This document shows positions 4,848-6,610 of a stretch of DNA of 6,610 bases, in pieces. The notes under the pieces are model-generated. The model saw only the letters and a list, made by a program, of their open reading frames with translations, did no database searches and was not told the DNA's origin. Made by a program: the position numbers and the translations under genes. Position 1 is the stretch's first letter. The number at the start of each line of letters is the position of its first letter. This stretch comes from Alistipes sp. (GTDB lineage: Bacteria > Bacteroidota > Bacteroidia > Bacteroidales > Rikenellaceae): the NCBI GenBank assembly GCA_017501025.1, contig JAFVXS010000259.1, positions 1 through 6,610 on the forward strand, written 5' to 3'.

Positions 4848-5324
4848 ATGGGAAGATACATTTTGCGTAGTGTAAAATATTTTGTGCTGATGTGCGTTTT
4901 GGTAGTGGCGTTGCTGTGGTTGAAGGTCCACTACGCCCAACTGCCGATTTCGCTTGGCGACTATGTGTGGCTCTATCTGCACGGCACAAATGGCTCGATG
5001 GCGGCTGTGATGATTGTGGTGCTGGCTTTGACCTATCCACGCTTTGGTTTTACGAAGCGTGAGGTAGCAGGCTCTACGGAGCGACACCGCACGCAACTTC
5101 TCAATGCAATGGAGCTTGCGGGCTATTCGTTGAAGAGCGAGGCAGATGGTGTGATGGTGTTCCGAGGTACGCTGATGGTACGTTTGGGAGCATTGGGCGA
5201 GGAGCGAATAGAGGTGCGACAGGTTGGTGAGTATATCGAGTTGAGTGGTCTGCGTCGCACGACGGTACGCATCGCCGCACGATTGGATAGTTACATTCAA
5301 AATTATGAGAGGTCAAATGGTTAA
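4848..5324 (+). CDS. Hypothetical two-helix membrane protein
   Basis: I do not recognise a family for this 158-residue protein. It has a short basic N terminus (RYILRSVK), a hydrophobic helix at about 11-25, a loop of some 24 residues, and a second helix at about 50-63. A soluble, charged C-terminal domain follows (69-158), predicted by eye to be mixed alpha/beta. By the positive-inside rule both termini are likely cytoplasmic. The ATG lies 12 bases after the ispH stop in an A/T-rich spacer, and the 3' end overlaps the S41 peptidase start, so it is almost certainly co-transcribed with both and coupled to the latter. Codon use matches its neighbours. It may be an accessory of envelope biogenesis or the peptidase, but that is only positional inference. 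Confidence 0.82.
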   Translation: MGRYILRSVKYFVLMCVLVVALLWLKVHYAQLPISLGDYVWLYLHGTNGSMAAVMIVVLALTYPRFGFTKREVAGSTERHRTQLLNAMELAGYSLKSEADGVMVFRGTLMVRLGALGEERIEVRQVGEYIELSGLRRTTVRIAARLDSYIQNYERSNG

Positions 5325-6610
5325 GTTTGGGGCAAAGCGATTTATAGGCACAGTTGCGGTGGTTGCGGTTGCGGTGTTGTTGATGGCGGCATCGCACAAC
5401 GACTTTGGTTTGGGACGCAATATGGAGATTATGGTCAATCTTATGCGTACCCTTTCGAGCAACTATGTCGATGAGGTCGATGCCGATAAGATGCTGCAAC
5501 ACGGAGCCAAAGGTGTTATGGAGTCGCTCGACCCCTATACCGTCTATTTGAGCGAGGCGGATATGAAGGAGTTTCGTCGCGGAGTTACGGGCAAGTATGG
5601 CGGTATTGGTGCGTTGATTCGTCAGGATAGCGACTATGTCCGCATTGCCGAGCCGTACCGCAACTCGCCATCCGATAAGGCAGGTTTGCGTATTGGCGAT
5701 AAGATTGTTGCCATCGACGGAGTCTCGGTCAAGGGTGTTACGACATCGGATGTCAGCTCTCGTCTGCGTGGCGAGCCAAATACGGAGGTGCGTGTCACAA
5801 TCGAGAGTGTTGTGGATGGAAAGCGTCGCGATTGCCGTATCCGTCGTGAGCGAATTACCATTCCGAGTGTCTCCTATGCAGGTTTCGTTGCCGATGGTGT
5901 GGGCTACATTGTCCACTCCGACTTTACGGAGCGTTGCTACGACGAGATGCGTGCGGCTATCGAGGGCTTGCAGCAGTCGGGCAATCTTCGTTACCTTATT
6001 TTGGACTATCGCAACAATGGTGGCGGTGTATTGCAGTCGGCGGTTAAGGTGTTGTCGTTGTTCCTGCCGAAGGGTACGACGGTGGTCGATGTCAAGGGTC
6101 GAGTAAAGGCGGACAACCACACCTATAAGACCGAGTATGAGCCTATTGCTGCGGATATACCGTTGGCGGTGCTTATCAATCGCAATAGTGCTTCGGCTGC
6201 CGAGATTTTGGCGGGAGCGTTGCAGGATGCCGACCGTGCCGTTATACTCGGACAGCGTTCGTTTGGCAAGGGCTTGGTGCAATCGACCTTTCCGGTAGGG
6301 TTTAATAACTTCGTAAAGGTTACAACCGCAAAATATTACATTCCGTCGGGACGATGCGTGCAGGCTCTGCGTTATAAGGAGGATGGCAGTGCCGAGACCC
6401 TGCCCGACTCGTTGCGAAAGGAGTTCCGGACTCACAACGGACGTAAGGTCTTCGATGGCGGAGGTATTATGCCCGATATCGAGACAAAGGCAGAGCAGTT
6501 GAGTCCGTTTGCATTTACGCTCTTCGTGAAGAATCTCTACTCCGATTTTGGCGACCGCTACTATGCAAAAAATCCGTCGCAGAAGATTGACCCTGCGACC
6601 TTTGCACTGA
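5305..6610 (+). CDS. S41-family C-terminal processing peptidase (CtpA-like), truncated by window end
   Basis: An open frame of 435 codons runs off the right edge with no stop, so the C terminus is missing. The N terminus has a basic stretch and a hydrophobic helix at about 13-29, a signal anchor or signal peptide directing it to the envelope. A helical region (38-90) leads into a PDZ domain (about 95-180) containing KAGLRIGDKIVAIDG. The S41 protease core follows, with LDYRNNGGG (233-241), the catalytic serine Ser297 in NSASAAE, and Lys322 with Gln326 in GQRSFGKGLVQ. The Ser-Lys-Gln spacing of 25 and 4 matches the CtpB-type catalytic triad. Members cleave proteins at or near their C termini. 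The longest start is the ATG at 5305; an alternative at 5317, preceded by GAGAGG, gives an 8-base overlap with the upstream gene. Related proteins are usually over 500 residues, so roughly 100 or more are probably outside. Confidence 0.95.
   Translation, partial: MRGQMVKFGAKRFIGTVAVVAVAVLLMAASHNDFGLGRNMEIMVNLMRTLSSNYVDEVDADKMLQHGAKGVMESLDPYTVYLSEADMKEFRRGVTGKYGGIGALIRQDSDYVRIAEPYRNSPSDKAGLRIGDKIVAIDGVSVKGVTTSDVSSRLRGEPNTEVRVTIESVVDGKRRDCRIRRERITIPSVSYAGFVADGVGYIVHSDFTERCYDEMRAAIEGLQQSGNLRYLILDYRNNGGGVLQSAVKVLSLFLPKGTTVVDVKGRVKADNHTYKTEYEPIAADIPLAVLINRNSASAAEILAGALQDADRAVILGQRSFGKGLVQSTFPVGFNNFVKVTTAKYYIPSGRCVQALRYKEDGSAETLPDSLRKEFRTHNGRKVFDGGGIMPDIETKAEQLSPFAFTLFVKNLYSDFGDRYYAKNPSQKIDPATFAL

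Noticed and set aside
5101..6435. A 444-codon minus-strand open frame
   Set aside because: It is antisense to the S41 peptidase, whose catalytic motifs and PDZ domain are intact on the plus strand. The minus translation is rich in Arg, His and Thr, typical of a shadow frame. The other long minus frames over fucO, cmk and ispH are rejected for the same reason.

Overview
This window looks like ordinary chromosome from a member of the Bacteroidales, possibly an Alistipes-like Rikenellaceae. The reasons are the Bacteroidetes promoter signature (TTTG, about 20 bases, then TAnnTTTG) ahead of several genes, A-rich leaders with almost no Shine-Dalgarno sites, a DUF3467 protein, Bacteroidetes-like Cmk and IspH sequences, and roughly 50% GC in the genes. 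The genus is an inference.

Bases 1-441 carry one functional gene, a minus-strand tRNA-Thr(CGU), in a dense patch of short repeats. There are two arrays with a 9-base period, a C/G-rich palindromic repeat, a second copy of the tRNA 3' end with its own terminator hairpin, and two further T-arm-like fragments in the opposite orientation. A third 9-base-period array lies at 523-567. Next comes a minus-strand DUF3467 gene (586-885). It is separated from the rightward genes by a divergent intergenic region of 312 bases, with one promoter facing each way and a GC-rich, foldable leader before the next gene.

Bases 1198-2352 encode a FucO-type iron-dependent lactaldehyde/1,2-propanediol oxidoreductase, followed by a strong terminator, so it is probably monocistronic. 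From 2459 a second rightward transcription unit starts: a LysE-family membrane exporter, cytidylate kinase (cmk, one base after the exporter stop), IspH of the MEP isoprenoid pathway, an unrecognised two-helix membrane protein, and an S41 C-terminal processing peptidase that overlaps it and runs off the right edge of the window.

The genes combine housekeeping functions (pyrimidine nucleotide supply, isoprenoid precursors, envelope proteolysis) with a fermentative redox enzyme. I found no defence system, CRISPR array, transposase or novel gene cluster. The least explained parts are the repeat-rich tRNA region (1-441), the structured leader of fucO, and the small membrane protein between ispH and the peptidase.
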